Source: Mogibacterium sp. | GTDB taxonomy: Bacteria; Bacillota; Clostridia; Peptostreptococcales; Anaerovoracaceae | Direction: 5' to 3' | Length of the DNA: 64,000 nt | NCBI GenBank assembly: GCA_017404265.1 | Contig: JAFRCS010000011.1 | Span: 82,889 to 146,888, forward strand | Translations under genes and position numbers: made by a program | Shown: one piece after another, positions 1-9,662 of the stretch | How the letters are laid out: every line of letters begins with the position of its first letter | Position numbering within the stretch: the first letter of the stretch is position 1 | The notes under the pieces: model-generated | The model's input: the letters and a program-made list of their open reading frames with translations, nothing else | Told to the model about the DNA's origin: nothing | The model's database searches: none

Positions 1-26
1 TTCAGAGTCTTTTCTTCGAATACCAT
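1..26 (-). CDS. Partial N-terminus, possibly a Nudix hydrolase (ADP-ribose pyrophosphatase-like)
   Basis: Only the first eight codons lie in the window (M-V-F-E-E-K-T-L). An AAAGGTG ribosome binding site sits 4 bases before the ATG. The peptide resembles the opening of ADP-ribose pyrophosphatases of the Nudix family, which often begin with FEEKTL-like residues. Eight residues cannot prove this; the start codon and its ribosome binding site are better supported than the product. Confidence 0.35.
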
Positions 27-79
27 TACGCACCTTTACAATAACAATATTATCCTATTACATTTTAGCACATAAAGTA

Positions 80-442
80 TCATATCAGCAGAAGATTTTT
101 GGCCAATTCCCTGATAAAAACCTGTCTCCATTTGCGCCATGTGTTCTCGTGCGCAATGTCCCCATACGGAACATTGAACACTATGTTGTCTATGGTCGCC
201 TGCCGGTATTCCTTTGGCAGTTTCACGATCGCTTTTCTGATGCATTCCAGTTTCCACGCAGCCTGTTTGAGCACCGCCGCGTCCCTTATCACGTCTTCCT
301 CATCCACGAAGAAGACCATCTCGTTGCCTTCCTGCGAATAATTGCTTATGGCCTCAAGCCTTTTCAGCCTTTCTATGTCTTTTACCGTCCATAGGCATTG
401 AAAGTATACCTGCTTTGGCACCCGTTCCTTTCTGTCTGTCAT
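80..442 (-). CDS. Small HTH/sigma-region-4-like protein, function unknown
   Basis: A 120-residue protein with a strongly basic start and, at about residues 70-115, a segment (KLPKEYRQA ... AHENTWRKWRQVFI) that reads like a sigma-70 region 4 type helix-turn-helix. The chosen ATG follows an excellent AAAGGAGG box at 6-base spacing; the reading frame extends 12 codons further upstream without a ribosome binding site. It stands alone between a terminator-ended operon and the edge gene. I recognise similar small proteins in clostridial genomes and phages but cannot name the function. It could be a transcription-factor remnant of a mobile element or a free-standing regulator. Confidence 0.6.
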   Translation of the reverse strand: MTDRKERVPKQVYFQCLWTVKDIERLKRLEAISNYSQEGNEMVFFVDEEDVIRDAAVLKQAAWKLECIRKAIVKLPKEYRQATIDNIVFNVPYGDIAHENTWRKWRQVFIRELAKNLLLI

Positions 443-599
443 GTCTTTCCTCCTTTCGCGTACCTTTGCTGCGCACATTGTAGCGTTGAAGGCATATGCA
501 ATTTTGAAGAATCTGTGAGGAGGTCTTTTACTGCGGGAAAAAGGTCATTTATTGCGGATTTCCGTGTATGTGGCCGGGCGCGCTCCCGTTTTCAGACAG

Positions 600-626
600 A
601 AAAAAAGGATGCATCCTGCGCATCCT
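600..626 (-). terminator. Rho-independent terminator after the PHP phosphoesterase gene
   Basis: Perfect 7-bp stem (AGGATGC / GCATCCT) with a 7-base loop, followed on the minus strand by a run of seven T. It lies 8 bases after the stop of the PHP gene and ends the clpP-lon-hpt gene train. Confidence 0.75.
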
Positions 627-634
627 CCTCATAC

Positions 635-1468
635 TCACGGTCTGTGATAGATATCGTATTCGCGAGGGTCCATAGTGTGGAAATCCGACCCGCGAGTGAT
701 CATCAGCCCGTGCTCCTTAGCGTACGCGACCAGCAGTTCAGACTGCTCCGGACTGGCCGACGGGTGGAAACATTCGATCCCGTCGATGCCGTACTCAATC
801 ATTCTGTCCATGATGGCGTACATCCTCGGTTTGAACTCTTCGAAAGACTCATCGGGGCGTCGCTGCTCCATCGGATGAGCCATTACAGCGAGACCGTTAG
901 CGGTATGGATGACATCGATGACATCCCGGCTCTCCATGGTGACCTTTTTTATGGCTTTCAGGTCGGGGTCCTGGAAGATGGTGCTGAACGCTTCCCTTAC
1001 ATCCTTGACGTAGCCTTTCTGCATCAGTACCGTCGCGAAAGTAGGCTTTCCCACATAACGGCCGTTGTTTACCGACCATACCTCTTCGGGCCTGACGTCA
1101 TATCCTTTACTGTTCAGGCATTCCCTGAATCTGTCGTTGCGTTCCCTTCTTTCTTCAAGCACGTAAATGAGAGTATCCATGAGGATCTCGTTTTCAGGGT
1201 CGAACCCATAGCCCAGTATGTGAAGATCTTTGCCGAGTTTGTCTACAGAGTCAAATTCGATCCCATAGATGAACTGCAGTCCGAGACTTTCCGCATACGG
1301 AGCTCCGGCCACCGAACCGCCTATTCCATCATGGTCTGTGATAGCGAGCAGTTCATATCCTTCCGCAGCGCGCATGTCAATAAGCTTCTTAGGCGTCAGT
1401 TCGCCGTCAGAGAAGCGGGTGTGCATGTGGAGATCTTTCTTGAGGTCCGATTCTATGAGAGCCCGCAT
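635..1468 (-). CDS. PHP-domain phosphoesterase (YciV/RnaAM-type nucleoside bisphosphate phosphatase or 5'-3' exonuclease family)
   Basis: A 277-residue protein of the PHP metallo-phosphoesterase superfamily. The start shows the metal-binding HxH pair (H14, H16 in DLHMHTRFSDG), followed by the ITDHDG motif and, near the C-terminus, a GSDFH motif, all typical of the family. Relatives act on 3',5'-nucleotide bisphosphates or on short RNA; the substrate here is inferred only from the family. The start at 1468 was chosen because of an AAGGA box and because the longer frame would run into hpt. It is the last gene of the train hpt-PHP and is followed by a terminator. Confidence 0.85.
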   Translation of the reverse strand: MRALIESDLKKDLHMHTRFSDGELTPKKLIDMRAAEGYELLAITDHDGIGGSVAGAPYAESLGLQFIYGIEFDSVDKLGKDLHILGYGFDPENEILMDTLIYVLEERRERNDRFRECLNSKGYDVRPEEVWSVNNGRYVGKPTFATVLMQKGYVKDVREAFSTIFQDPDLKAIKKVTMESRDVIDVIHTANGLAVMAHPMEQRRPDESFEEFKPRMYAIMDRMIEYGIDGIECFHPSASPEQSELLVAYAKEHGLMITRGSDFHTMDPREYDIYHRP

Positions 1469-1496
1469 GTCTTCCTTATTGAATTCTTCAGAGATC

Positions 1497-2039
1497 TTAC
1501 AGTGATTCAACGTCGTCCTCTTGCAGGTATGAAATATAAGGCAGGTTTCTGTATTTCTGGTCAAAGTCCAGTCCGTAGCCGATCACAAAGAGGTCGTCGA
1601 TCTCGAATCCGACATAGTCAGCGTGGAGATCCGTCGTTCTGCGCGACTCCTTGTTGAGCATGGTGCAGACCTTGATGGACTTAGGTCCTCTCTCCTGCAG
1701 CTTTGCCAGCACGTACTTGAGAGTATTGCCTGTGTCAACGATGTCCTCCACTACGAGGATATTGGCGTTATACATGTTGATCTCAGGATCGAATTTGATC
1801 TTTACGACACCGGAGCTGGTCTTGGACGCACCGTAGCTGCTAGCGGATATGAAGTCGAGTTTAGTGTTCACTGTAAGGTTCTTCATGACATCAGCTATCC
1901 AAAGAAGGGAGCCCTTGAGTGTGCACAGCAATATCACTTCTTCTCCGTCATAGTCACGGTTTATCTCGTCCGCGATCTCCTTAGCTCTTTTTAAAATGTC
2001 CTCCTGCGTATACAGGATCTTGCCGATCTTTTCAGACAT
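1497..2039 (-). CDS. hpt: Hypoxanthine phosphoribosyltransferase
   Basis: A 180-residue type I phosphoribosyltransferase that salvages hypoxanthine and guanine with PRPP to give IMP and GMP. The PRPP-binding signature VVEDIVDTGNT is at residues 96-106, and the SSYG segment (about 67-70) and the C-terminal nucleobase-contacting region (DFDQKYRNLPYI) are in place. Length is standard. A GGAGGAG box precedes the ATG. It lies 13 bp downstream of engB and 28 bp upstream of the PHP gene, so these are probably co-transcribed. Confidence 0.95.
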   Translation of the reverse strand: MSEKIGKILYTQEDILKRAKEIADEINRDYDGEEVILLCTLKGSLLWIADVMKNLTVNTKLDFISASSYGASKTSSGVVKIKFDPEINMYNANILVVEDIVDTGNTLKYVLAKLQERGPKSIKVCTMLNKESRRTTDLHADYVGFEIDDLFVIGYGLDFDQKYRNLPYISYLQEDDVESL

Positions 2040-2052
2040 GTCTCCTCCTTGT

Positions 2053-2634
2053 CTAAATCAGTGTTTCAATAACTTCGAGCAGCTTGTCGTAGCCGGTCCT
2101 CTTCAGCGCGGATACCGGTACGACCGTGTCCTCTTTTCCCATCCCCAGTGTTTGTCTTATCTCTTTTATGCAAGCAGCTCTCTGATTGCTGCTGACCTTG
2201 TCGGCCTTGGTAGCCACTACTATACCGTCGAGACCGTAGTACTTCAGATAATCATACATCTGAACGTCCTGAGCGCTCGGCCTGTGCCTTATGTCCACAA
2301 GCTGCACCACCTTGCGCAGGTTGCTTCTGTTCTCGAGATAACCCTCGATCATTGCGCCCCACTTCTCGCTCTCGGCCCTGCTTACCTTCGCGAACCCGTA
2401 TCCGGGCAGGTCAACTATCCTGAACTCATCATTGCACCTGTAGAAGTTTATGGTCCTGGTCTTGCCCGGACTTCCCGAGACCCTTGCCAGGCTCTTTCTG
2501 CCGGTGATGAGGTTCAGCAGCGATGACTTGCCGACGTTGGATCTGCCCGCGAACGCTATCTCAGGCAGGTCTTCCGGCGGATATTGCGACGCCTTTACGG
2601 CGACGGCTTCGAGTTCTGCTTTGTTGATGATCAT
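2053..2634 (-). CDS. engB: Ribosome biogenesis GTPase EngB (YihA/YsxC)
   Basis: A 193-residue TrmE-Era-EngA-EngB family GTPase needed for large-subunit ribosome assembly. G1 is GRSNVGKSS (30-38), the G2 threonine lies in SPGKTRTINF, G3 is DLPGYG, G4 is TKADK and G5 is PVSALK. The ATG overlaps the lon stop codon in an ATGA arrangement, suggesting translational coupling. The lon-engB order is common in Bacillota. Confidence 0.96.
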   Translation of the reverse strand: MIINKAELEAVAVKASQYPPEDLPEIAFAGRSNVGKSSLLNLITGRKSLARVSGSPGKTRTINFYRCNDEFRIVDLPGYGFAKVSRAESEKWGAMIEGYLENRSNLRKVVQLVDIRHRPSAQDVQMYDYLKYYGLDGIVVATKADKVSSNQRAACIKEIRQTLGMGKEDTVVPVSALKRTGYDKLLEVIETLI

Positions 2635-4949
2635 TGTATGACTACCGGTATCACCTCTTCGAAGTCGGAGACCGGTATGAATTCGATCTCCTTTCTGACC
2701 GATGCCGGTATCTCTTCGAGATCAGGCTCGTTCTCCTTCGGGATGATGATCTTTCTTATGCCCTGTCTGTATGCGGCGAGCGACTTCTCCTTGAGACCGC
2801 CTATCCTCAGAACCTTGCCCCTCAGGGTAATCTCACCCGTCATGGCGACCGTCTTGTCTGCCTTGCGGTCGGTCAGCAGTGAGAACAGCGCGCTGCACAT
2901 CGTGATGCCTGCGGACGGTCCGTCCTTAGGTGTAGCGCCTTCAGGGATGTGGATCTGAATGTCGTAATCCTTGAAGACGTCCTTGCCTATCTTGTACTTG
3001 CCGGATATGGACTTGATATATCCGAGAGCCGTTGTAGCGGATTCTCTCATAACATCGCCCATCTGGCCGGTGAGTATCAGCTTGCCCGTGCCCGGCATCT
3101 TGACCGTCTCTATGGTGAGCGTGACTCCGCCGACTGTGGTCCATGCCATGCCGGTAGTCACGCCGATCTCCGGCTCCAGTGAGCCGATGTCGTCTATGAA
3201 TACCCTCTTGCCGATGTACGACTTCAGATTCCTAGGTGTGACATTGTTTTTCTTCTGCTTTCCGCTGACAATGTTGCGCGCAGCCTTGCGGCAGGCGTTT
3301 CCTATCTCTCTTTCGAGGTTCCTGACTCCCGCCTCGCGGGTGTAGTACTCGATGATGTCCCTTATCGCGGCGGAAGTGATGGAAAACTGCGTCTTCTTAA
3401 GGCCGTTCTCCTTCATCTTCTTAGGCACCAGATAGCCTGTCGCGATGTGGACCTTCTCCTCTTCGGTGTAGCTGGTCAGCTCTATGACCTCCATCCTGTC
3501 AAGCAGCGGCGCCGGTATCGTGGCTGTGGTGTTAGCTGTCGTGATGAACATTACGTCCGAGAGGTCGAACGGTATCTCAAGGTAGTGATCGGTGAAGGTG
3601 TTGTTCTGCTCAGGATCCAGCACTTCAAGAAGAGCCGAAGCCGGGTCGCCCCTGAAGTCGCTTCCTATCTTATCCACCTCGTCAAAGAGGAAGAGCGGAT
3701 TGTTTGTGCCGCACTCCGTAATGCCGTTGATGACTCTTCCCGGGATGGCTCCGATGTAGGTGCGCCTGTGGCCCCTGATCTCAGCCTCATCTCTTACTCC
3801 GCCCAGGGACATCCTTACGAATTCCCTGTTTGTAGCGCGGGCGATGGACCTGGCTATCGAGGTCTTGCCGACTCCCGGAGGGCCGACCAGACAGATGATA
3901 GGTCCCTTGTTGTTCTTTGTGAGGTGCTGCACGGCGAGGCACTCGAGTATCCTCTCCTTCACCTTCTCAAGTCCGTAGTGGTCCTCGTTGAGGATCTTCT
4001 CAGCCTTGTTGATATTGCGGTTCACCTTGCTGGCCTTGTGCCACGGCAGGTCGAGTATGGTCTCGATGTATGTCCTGGAAACGTTGGCGTCAGGGCTCAT
4101 CGGGCTCATCTTGCTGAACTTGTCTATCTCTTTTCTGACCTTTGTGTCGGTCTTTTCTTCGAGCTTGAGTTCGTCCAGCTTCTCTCTCCACTGACGGATC
4201 TCGTCATCGGTATCCTCATCTTCGCCCAGCTCTTCCTTGATGACCTGGAGCTGCTCTCTGAGGTAATACTCCCTCTGCCCGCGGTTCATGTTCTTGACTA
4301 CGCGGTTGTTGATCCTCTTGGCGATGGAGAGAATGTTGTTCTCCTTGCCGATTATATCCACAAGGTGGCTGACTCTGAGCTTGACGGAGTCGATCTCGAG
4401 CAATGTCTGTTTGATGTCGAATGACACATCGATCTCATTGGCGATCAGACTGCAGAGCAGCGACGGATCGTCGATGTCATCTATGAGTGTCCTTCCGGCG
4501 GACTCGCCCTGTCCCGTCAGTTCAACGTATTTCATGTACAGCTGTCTCAGCACGCGGATATTGGCCTGCATGCTGATATCATCGGTGTCATTGTCGTAGT
4601 CTTCCGCAACGGTAAAATCGCAGGCAAGCATGTCGCCCGCTTCATAGATCTCTTCGATCCTTATCCTCTGCTCCACCACTACGAGTATGCGCACAAAGTC
4701 TTCGTTTCTTTTGACTACCTGGCGTACTCTGACGATCACGCCCGTCAGGTAACAGTCGTCCTGATGAGGCTCGCTCACGGACGGATCTCTCTGCGCAGAC
4801 ACCGCAATATATTTGTCGCCGTTCATCGCTAGATCAACGGCGGCAAGTGACTTGTCTCTTCCGATATCGAATCCCACTATAGTGCCCGGAAAGAAGGCCT
4901 GCCCTCTCAGCGGGATATATGGGACACGCTTTGTTTCGTATCCGTTCAT
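2631..4949 (-). CDS. lon: ATP-dependent protease La (LonA)
   Basis: A 772-residue LonA protease. In order it has an N-terminal substrate-binding domain (VPYIPLRGQAFFPG start), a coiled middle region, an AAA+ module with Walker A GPPGVGKTS and a sensor/Walker B LFLFDEVDKI, and a C-terminal Ser-Lys protease domain with the catalytic serine in DGPSAGI and the lysine in GGLKEKSLAA. The start overlaps the clpX stop (TAATG). The frame is open 35 codons further upstream, inside clpX, so the overlapping ATG is preferred. Degrades misfolded and regulatory proteins in the cytoplasm. Confidence 0.97.
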   Translation of the reverse strand: MNGYETKRVPYIPLRGQAFFPGTIVGFDIGRDKSLAAVDLAMNGDKYIAVSAQRDPSVSEPHQDDCYLTGVIVRVRQVVKRNEDFVRILVVVEQRIRIEEIYEAGDMLACDFTVAEDYDNDTDDISMQANIRVLRQLYMKYVELTGQGESAGRTLIDDIDDPSLLCSLIANEIDVSFDIKQTLLEIDSVKLRVSHLVDIIGKENNILSIAKRINNRVVKNMNRGQREYYLREQLQVIKEELGEDEDTDDEIRQWREKLDELKLEEKTDTKVRKEIDKFSKMSPMSPDANVSRTYIETILDLPWHKASKVNRNINKAEKILNEDHYGLEKVKERILECLAVQHLTKNNKGPIICLVGPPGVGKTSIARSIARATNREFVRMSLGGVRDEAEIRGHRRTYIGAIPGRVINGITECGTNNPLFLFDEVDKIGSDFRGDPASALLEVLDPEQNNTFTDHYLEIPFDLSDVMFITTANTTATIPAPLLDRMEVIELTSYTEEEKVHIATGYLVPKKMKENGLKKTQFSITSAAIRDIIEYYTREAGVRNLEREIGNACRKAARNIVSGKQKKNNVTPRNLKSYIGKRVFIDDIGSLEPEIGVTTGMAWTTVGGVTLTIETVKMPGTGKLILTGQMGDVMRESATTALGYIKSISGKYKIGKDVFKDYDIQIHIPEGATPKDGPSAGITMCSALFSLLTDRKADKTVAMTGEITLRGKVLRIGGLKEKSLAAYRQGIRKIIIPKENEPDLEEIPASVRKEIEFIPVSDFEEVIPVVIQ

Positions 4950-6220
4950 TATGCTTCTTTCTCCAATGTGAGTTGTTCGTTTTCTTTTGCTTCTTTTCTG
5001 AGCATCAGCACAGGCTCGGCATCGCCGTTTACGACGGCTGCTGTGATGATGCACTTGTCTACATCAGGTCTCGACGGAAGCTCGTACATTATGTCCGTCA
5101 TGAGGCTCTCGAATATGCCCCTGAGACCTCTGGCTCCCGTGTTGAGTGAGAGCGCTTTTTCGGCTATGGCTTCAACAGCCTCGTCCTCGACTATGAGGTC
5201 TACATCATCCATGGCAAACAGGGTCTGATACTGCTTCACCAGCGAGTTCTTAGGCTCGGTGATGATCCTGACCAGCGCCTCTTTGCTTAATTCGCTGAGA
5301 GCCACTGTCACAGGCAGTCTTCCGATGAGTTCCGGAATGAGTCCAAACTTCAGAAGGTCTTCCGGCTGTGTATTCAGCAGTATGTCCGCCTCATCCAGAT
5401 CTACTTTCTTCTCTTCCTTGTTGAAGCCGATGACCTTGTTGCCCATCCTGACCTTGATGATCTTGTCGAGACCTGTGAACGCGCCTCCGCAGATGAACAG
5501 CACGTCCTTGGTGTCGAAATGGATGAACTCCTGGTTAGGGTGCTTTCTGCCGCCCTGAGGAGGTACGTTTGCGACCGTGCCTTCTATGATCTTAAGAAGA
5601 GCCTGCTGCACGCCCTCACCGCTTACGTCCCTTGTGATGGACGTGTTCTCGGACTTGCGCGCTATCTTGTCTATCTCATCGACGTAAATGATGCCCCTCT
5701 GTGCCCTGTCGAGGTCGCCGTCGGCGGCCTGATAGAGCCTCAGCAGAATGTTCTCGACGTCTTCGCCTACATAGCCCGCTTCTGTCAGTGATGTGGCGTC
5801 AACAATGGCGAACGGTACGTCAAGTATGCGGGCCAGTGTCTGAGCAAGCAAAGTCTTGCCGCAGCCCGTCGGGCCCAGCATCAGTATGTTGCTCTTCTGA
5901 AGCTCCACTCTGTCTACATCGCTGTTCTTGTATCTGTCGAGATGTCTGATCCTCTTGTAGTGGTTGTATACCGCTACAGCCAGGCTCCTCTTTGCAGGAT
6001 CCTGCTCTATGACATACTGATCGAGCTGAGCCTTGATCTCCGCAGGTGTAGGCAGCTTGCCTTTCTTCCTCTTCGGAGCCGGGCTCTTCTCTTCATCCAT
6101 CATGGACTTGATCAGATCGACGCATTCGTTGCAGATATAGACATCAGGTCCGACCATCATGCTTCGGACCTGAGATGTTGACTTACCGCAAAATGAACAT
6201 TTTGCTTCGTTATTAGGCAT
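4949..6220 (-). CDS. clpX: ATP-dependent Clp protease ATP-binding subunit ClpX
   Basis: A 423-residue AAA+ unfoldase. The N-terminal zinc-binding domain has two Cys pairs (CSFCGKS and CNECV), then Walker [13 protein letters not shown], Walker [11 protein letters not shown], the sensor region and the IGRLP loop. ClpX hands unfolded substrates to ClpP. The start at 6220 begins the canonical [13 protein letters not shown] and overlaps the end of clpP by 8 bp; the frame runs 16 codons further upstream, in clpP. Confidence 0.97.
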   Translation of the reverse strand: MPNNEAKCSFCGKSTSQVRSMMVGPDVYICNECVDLIKSMMDEEKSPAPKRKKGKLPTPAEIKAQLDQYVIEQDPAKRSLAVAVYNHYKRIRHLDRYKNSDVDRVELQKSNILMLGPTGCGKTLLAQTLARILDVPFAIVDATSLTEAGYVGEDVENILLRLYQAADGDLDRAQRGIIYVDEIDKIARKSENTSITRDVSGEGVQQALLKIIEGTVANVPPQGGRKHPNQEFIHFDTKDVLFICGGAFTGLDKIIKVRMGNKVIGFNKEEKKVDLDEADILLNTQPEDLLKFGLIPELIGRLPVTVALSELSKEALVRIITEPKNSLVKQYQTLFAMDDVDLIVEDEAVEAIAEKALSLNTGARGLRGIFESLMTDIMYELPSRPDVDKCIITAAVVNGDAEPVLMLRKEAKENEQLTLEKEA

Positions 6221-6803
6221 TTGTGCTCCTCTCGATGACCTTGTCGACCAGGCCGTATGCGGCCGCATCGGCTGAAGTCATGTAGTTGTCTCTGTCCGTA
6301 TCCCTTTCGATCACGGAAAGCTCCTGACCGGTGTTCTCCGCCAGGATGCGGTTCAGCCTCTCCTTGAGATCCAGGATATGGTCGGCAGTGATCTTGATAT
6401 CCGACGCCTGCCCCTGGAATCCTCCGAGCGGCTGATGGATCATTATCTCAGCGTTAGGAAGAGCGTATCTCTTTCCCTTTGTGCCCGCCGAAAGCAGTAC
6501 CGCAGCCATACTGGCGGCTCTGCCTACGCATATCGTGCTGATATCCGGCTTGATGAAGCGCATCGTGTCATAGATGGCGAGTCCCGCTGCCACCTCTCCG
6601 CCCGGAGAATTGATATATATATTTATATCCTTGTCCGGATCCTGCGCTTCGAGGAACAAAAGCTCGGCCACCACGATGCTGGCCGTGTGCTGTGTTATCT
6701 CTTCGTCAATGAAAATGATCCTGTCGATCAGCAGCCTGGAGTAGATGTCATAAGTCCTCTCCCCCTGGCCTGTCTGCTCGACTACATAAGGTACGTAATT
6801 CAT
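6213..6803 (-). CDS. clpP: ATP-dependent Clp protease proteolytic subunit ClpP
   Basis: A 196-residue serine peptidase of family S14. The catalytic triad is visible as Ser98 (GRAASMAA), His123 (MIHQPLGG) and Asp172 (TDRDNYM). Length and spacing match housekeeping ClpP. It lies 21 bp downstream of the trigger factor gene and overlaps clpX, forming the classic tig-clpP-clpX-lon protein quality-control block. Confidence 0.97.
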   Translation of the reverse strand: MNYVPYVVEQTGQGERTYDIYSRLLIDRIIFIDEEITQHTASIVVAELLFLEAQDPDKDINIYINSPGGEVAAGLAIYDTMRFIKPDISTICVGRAASMAAVLLSAGTKGKRYALPNAEIMIHQPLGGFQGQASDIKITADHILDLKERLNRILAENTGQELSVIERDTDRDNYMTSADAAAYGLVDKVIERSTNA

Positions 6804-6824
6804 GCCTTACCGCCTTTTCCGCTC

Positions 6825-8165
6825 TTAGTCTTCCTTTTTCTCTTCTTTCTTGGCCTTTGCTTTCTTCTCGGCCTTCTTCTCGATCAGTTTGGCGTTGTCG
6901 AGGAGCCAGTCGATGGCCTTCTTTGTCTGGGCGTCTTCTCTGAAGTAGTTCTCGGTCTCTGAACCGGCCATTTCCTTGACCTGGTCTACAGTCATGCCGT
7001 ACTGCTTTCCGAAGTCCTCCATCAGCTCGTTGATCTCTTCGTCTTCAACATCCAGCTTTTCCATTCTGATGATGTTCTTCAGAAGGACTCTTGTTCTGAT
7101 CCTCTTCTCAGCCTCAGGCTTTGTTTCTTCTCTGAGCTCATCGATGGTCTTTCCTGTCCACTCAACGTACTGCTGGAGTCCGAGACCCTGTGCGGAAAGG
7201 CTCTGGTTCATGTCGTAGAGCATGTTCTCGACTTCGTTATTGATCATTACTTCAGGGACCTTGATATTGTTCTCGTTGTAGAGCTTCTCGAGGACTCTGT
7301 CCTTCATGACCGAAAGGTCTGTTTCCTTGGCAGCTTCCTGAAGTTTCTTCTTGAGGTCCTTCTTGTACTCTGCGAGTGTCTCGAATTCGCTTACGTCGCT
7401 TGCGAGCTCATCGTCGATCTCAGGCAGGATCTCCTTCTTGATCTCATGGATCTTGCACTTGAAGAGCGCCGGCTTGCCCGCGAGTTCCTCAGCATGATAG
7501 TCTCCAGGGAATACTACCTGAACGTCGACTTCCTCACCTGCGTCCTTGCCGACCAGCTGATCCTCGAATCCAGGAATGAACTGGCCCGAGCCCAGCTTCA
7601 GCTCATAGTTCTCCGCGCTTCCGCCGCTGAACGGCTTGTCGTCCACGAATCCCTCAAAATCGAAGACAAGAGTGTCGCCCATCTCGGTCTTGCGGTCCTC
7701 AACAGCTTCCATCCTGGCCTGGCTCTTCTGTACCTTCTCGAGCTCTGCCTTGACTTCCTTCTCTCCGATCTTGGTCTCTACCTTCTCTACCTCGAGTCCC
7801 TTGTAGTTCTCTACTTCCATTTCAGGGAATACCTGTACCGTACCTGTAAGCACGACAGGCTCATCCTTCTTGATCTCAGGCGATTCAAAGGACGGCTGGG
7901 AAACGACTTCGAGATCCATTTCCTTCAGAGCGTCGTAATATCCCTTGTCAAGCAGCTCGTTGAGAGCTTCATCCCAGAAAATGTCATGGCCATAGTGGCT
8001 CTCGATGATCTTGCGAGGCGCTTTGCCCTTGCGGAAACCGTCGATCTGGAACTTGCTTCTGTTTGCCAGATACGCCTTGTTGATAGCGTCCTTGAATTCC
8101 TCTACCGAGAATTCGATGTTGAATTTTACGACTCCGTTCTCTTTTGAAACCTGTGTAGCCTTCAT
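6825..8165 (-). CDS. tig: Trigger factor (ribosome-associated chaperone, peptidyl-prolyl isomerase)
   Basis: A 446-residue protein with the N-terminal ribosome-docking domain (GFRKGKAPRKIIE, about residues 43-55), a central FKBP-type isomerase domain (GDTLVFDFEGFVD ... FPGDYHAEELAGKPALFKCKIHEIK) and a helical C-terminal chaperone domain. The tail ends in a lysine- and glutamate-rich stretch. It binds nascent chains at the ribosomal exit. A good AAAAGGAG box precedes the ATG. Confidence 0.96.
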   Translation of the reverse strand: MKATQVSKENGVVKFNIEFSVEEFKDAINKAYLANRSKFQIDGFRKGKAPRKIIESHYGHDIFWDEALNELLDKGYYDALKEMDLEVVSQPSFESPEIKKDEPVVLTGTVQVFPEMEVENYKGLEVEKVETKIGEKEVKAELEKVQKSQARMEAVEDRKTEMGDTLVFDFEGFVDDKPFSGGSAENYELKLGSGQFIPGFEDQLVGKDAGEEVDVQVVFPGDYHAEELAGKPALFKCKIHEIKKEILPEIDDELASDVSEFETLAEYKKDLKKKLQEAAKETDLSVMKDRVLEKLYNENNIKVPEVMINNEVENMLYDMNQSLSAQGLGLQQYVEWTGKTIDELREETKPEAEKRIRTRVLLKNIIRMEKLDVEDEEINELMEDFGKQYGMTVDQVKEMAGSETENYFREDAQTKKAIDWLLDNAKLIEKKAEKKAKAKKEEKKED

Positions 8166-8207
8166 TTGAATTGTTCTCCTTTTTATATATTGATCGTTTG
8201 TGTTATC

Positions 8208-8819
8208 TTACTCGAATGCTCTCTGGAGCTTTGATCTGTCTTCAGATACAAGCCCGTATTTGCTCTGTATCCTGTATGCCAGATCCATGAAATCCTCTTC
8301 CGCGCCGTAGTACCACTCTATCTCGAGCTCGGAAATAGGCACGGTATGACCGTCGATGTGGTGTATCACGCCTTCATCGAGCGATATGCAGCTGATGGAT
8401 CTGCCGGTATCTACCTTGAACTGCTTTCTCTGGTAGTCCATGGAGATGGTCGGCTTCAGCGGCTTGTCGCCCGCTGCTTCCAGCAGCACATCGTACGCGT
8501 CGCTGGATACGAAGATGTCGATGTTAGGATTCAGCGCGAACCTCTCGTCATTGACAACGAGATTGAACTCCTCGCGCCTGTGAAGACCTTCCTTGACGTT
8601 GACGTCCCACTTGATGGTGGCCGTACATCTGTCGTCTTCCTGCCTTATCCTGTACGCTATGCCCCTCTTGCGGAAGTCGAAATCCTCCGTATCAAAGTAA
8701 GCAGCGTGCATGTCTATTACCTCTACGTCCTCGAGTCTCAGGTTCCTGGCTCCGGCCGTCTCGACTATGCTGTCGAATATAGAGGTATCTTTAAGATTGT
8801 ATTTAAATTCTGTCTCCAT
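8208..8819 (-). CDS. CYTH-domain protein (triphosphate tunnel metalloenzyme family)
   Basis: A 203-residue CYTH protein. It starts with the charged strand METEFKYNL, a variant of the family ExExK signature, and shows further alternating charged strands (YRIRQEDD, ATIKWD, RREEFN, ELEIEWY) that build the triphosphate tunnel. Family members hydrolyse inorganic triphosphate or thiamine triphosphate, or act as adenylate cyclases; which applies cannot be told here. It sits between tig and murI with short gaps and may be transcribed with them. Confidence 0.82.
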   Translation of the reverse strand: METEFKYNLKDTSIFDSIVETAGARNLRLEDVEVIDMHAAYFDTEDFDFRKRGIAYRIRQEDDRCTATIKWDVNVKEGLHRREEFNLVVNDERFALNPNIDIFVSSDAYDVLLEAAGDKPLKPTISMDYQRKQFKVDTGRSISCISLDEGVIHHIDGHTVPISELEIEWYYGAEEDFMDLAYRIQSKYGLVSEDRSKLQRAFE

Positions 8820-8861
8820 ATAACAGTTCCTCCGAACTTGTAGATTCTACAGGAAAAGTCA

Positions 8862-9662
8862 TTATTCTTCAAGTTTTAGAAGATGTATCTTGAAATCCGT
8901 GTCCGCGAACAGCCTGTCGGTCATCGCAATGAAGTTGTCGGACATATCGCTGGCGTAATACCTGTCAGTGAATTCCGATCCGGACGCCAGCATGTTTTTC
9001 TCTTTCAGTATCTCCGCCGCCTCTCTGACAACCTCTGCTGACGAGCTGTACAGACGAAGATCCGGATAGAGCTTTTTGAAGTGTTTGGTCAGGAGCGGAT
9101 AGTGCGTGCACCCCAGGATCAGATCCTTGAATCCGCCGTCCCTAACGAAATCGTCCATGTAGTGCCTGACGGTAAGCTCCATGATCTCGGTGTCTGTCAG
9201 ACCGTCCTCGACAAGCGGTACGATGGCAGGGCATGCCGCGTTATGTACCTCGATGTCCGGATCGAGCTTTCTGAGCTCCTTTCCGTAAACGTCACTTCCT
9301 ATGGTCGCCTTGGTCGCGATGACCCCCACGTTCTTGCATCCGTCGCTCACTACCTTGCGTACTGTAGGCCCTATAACGCCTATGATAGGGATGGATGGAT
9401 ATCGCTCCCTGAGTGAATCGAGGGCCAGCGCCGTTATGGTGTTGCATGCGATGATGATCATCTTTGTATTGCGCGCCACAAGATAGTCCACAATCTGTGT
9501 AGCGAACTTCACTATGGTTTCCGGCGACTTTGAACCGTAAGGGGTCCTTGCTGTATCACCGTAATATATAACTTTTTCTTCGGGCAGCTGCCTGTGCAGT
9601 TCCTGCACGGAAGTCAGACCGCCAAGGCCCGAATCCAGTACTCCAATCGGTCTATTGTCCAT
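8862..9662 (-). CDS. murI: Glutamate racemase
   Basis: A 266-residue cofactor-independent racemase giving D-glutamate for peptidoglycan. Substrate-binding LDSGLGG is at residues 9-15, and both catalytic cysteines are present in IIACNTITA and LGCTHYPLL. The gene overlaps the upstream metallo-hydrolase by 11 bp, which suggests coupled translation. Confidence 0.96.
   Translation of the reverse strand: MDNRPIGVLDSGLGGLTSVQELHRQLPEEKVIYYGDTARTPYGSKSPETIVKFATQIVDYLVARNTKMIIIACNTITALALDSLRERYPSIPIIGVIGPTVRKVVSDGCKNVGVIATKATIGSDVYGKELRKLDPDIEVHNAACPAIVPLVEDGLTDTEIMELTVRHYMDDFVRDGGFKDLILGCTHYPLLTKHFKKLYPDLRLYSSSAEVVREAAEILKEKNMLASGSEFTDRYYASDMSDNFIAMTDRLFADTDFKIHLLKLEE

Noticed and set aside
398..1657. 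A 419-codon plus-strand open frame
   Set aside because: It runs antisense to the PHP gene and hpt, both with clear motifs and ribosome sites; it has no recognisable domain. A shadow frame.
3447..4424. A 325-codon plus-strand open frame inside lon
   Set aside because: Antisense to the AAA+ domain of Lon; low-complexity Leu/Val/Asp composition typical of shadow frames.
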